A program made the translations under genes and the position numbers. DNA of 7,640 bases from Pseudomonadota bacterium (GTDB lineage Bacteria > Pseudomonadota > Alphaproteobacteria > Rhodobacterales > Rhodobacteraceae), in contig JACZTQ010000155.1 in NCBI GenBank assembly GCA_022573605.1, positions 1-7,640 on the forward strand, given 5' to 3'. This document shows positions 7,625-7,640 of this stretch, piece after piece. Within the stretch, counting starts at the first letter, position 1. Every line of letters begins with the position of its first letter. A model generated the notes under the pieces. That model was not told where the DNA came from. It searched no databases and saw only the letters and a program-made list of their open reading frames with translations.

Positions 7625-7640
7625 CACTCGACCTCGCGGA
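7624..7640 (-). CDS. Possible last codons of an upstream gene (product unreadable)
   Basis: On the minus strand the right edge can be read as CGC GAG GTC GAG TGA, with the TGA sharing its A with the rnc ATG. In many proteobacteria lepB (signal peptidase I) precedes rnc, but 17 nt cannot identify the gene or prove the frame. This entry rests on the overlap pattern alone. Confidence 0.3.

Overview
The window is a GC-rich (roughly 70% G+C by eye), tightly packed stretch of chromosome in which every gene I can support lies on the minus strand. Protein style (RecO with the ELDLLTALGFGLDL...YVSPRSGRAVS block, a DUF1491 protein, IspH next to the RnhA region) points to an alphaproteobacterium, probably of the Rhodospirillales/Rhodobacterales type. 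The genus cannot be read from the sequence. No mobile element, phage gene, CRISPR array, tRNA or rRNA was seen.

Layout in transcription order (right to left): 7640-7624, possible last codons of an upstream gene; 7624-6917, rnc (RNase III); 6924-5992, era (ribosome-assembly GTPase); 5942-5610, a DUF1491 protein; 5602-4859, recO (recombination mediator). This is the classical rnc-era-recO operon with DUF1491 inserted, joined by overlaps or short gaps. A 238-bp gap follows (4858-4621), holding strong hairpins, a (CGTGG)4 tandem repeat and a weak promoter candidate. The second unit is 4620-2815, an MsbA-type ABC exporter, overlapping 2818-1850, ispH (last step of the MEP isoprenoid pathway). A second gap (1849-1577) is dominated by a large imperfect inverted repeat of REP/BIME style. 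The third unit is 1576-974, a class I SAM methyltransferase, overlapping 977-504, rnhA (RNase HI). After 94 bp a separate gene starts at 409 and runs off the left edge: the N-terminal 136 residues of an NMT1/THI5-like substrate-binding protein with no signal peptide.

Functionally the window is mostly housekeeping: double-strand RNA processing and ribosome assembly (rnc, era), DNA repair (recO), isoprenoid synthesis (ispH) and RNA:DNA hybrid removal (rnhA). The accessory content is the exporter, the methyltransferase and the solute-binding protein. I see no clear undescribed multi-gene system. The best leads are the inverted-repeat structure between ispH and the methyltransferase, the apparent absence of thrB from the ispH-rnhA neighbourhood, the exporter-ispH coupling, and the signal-less binding protein at the left edge.
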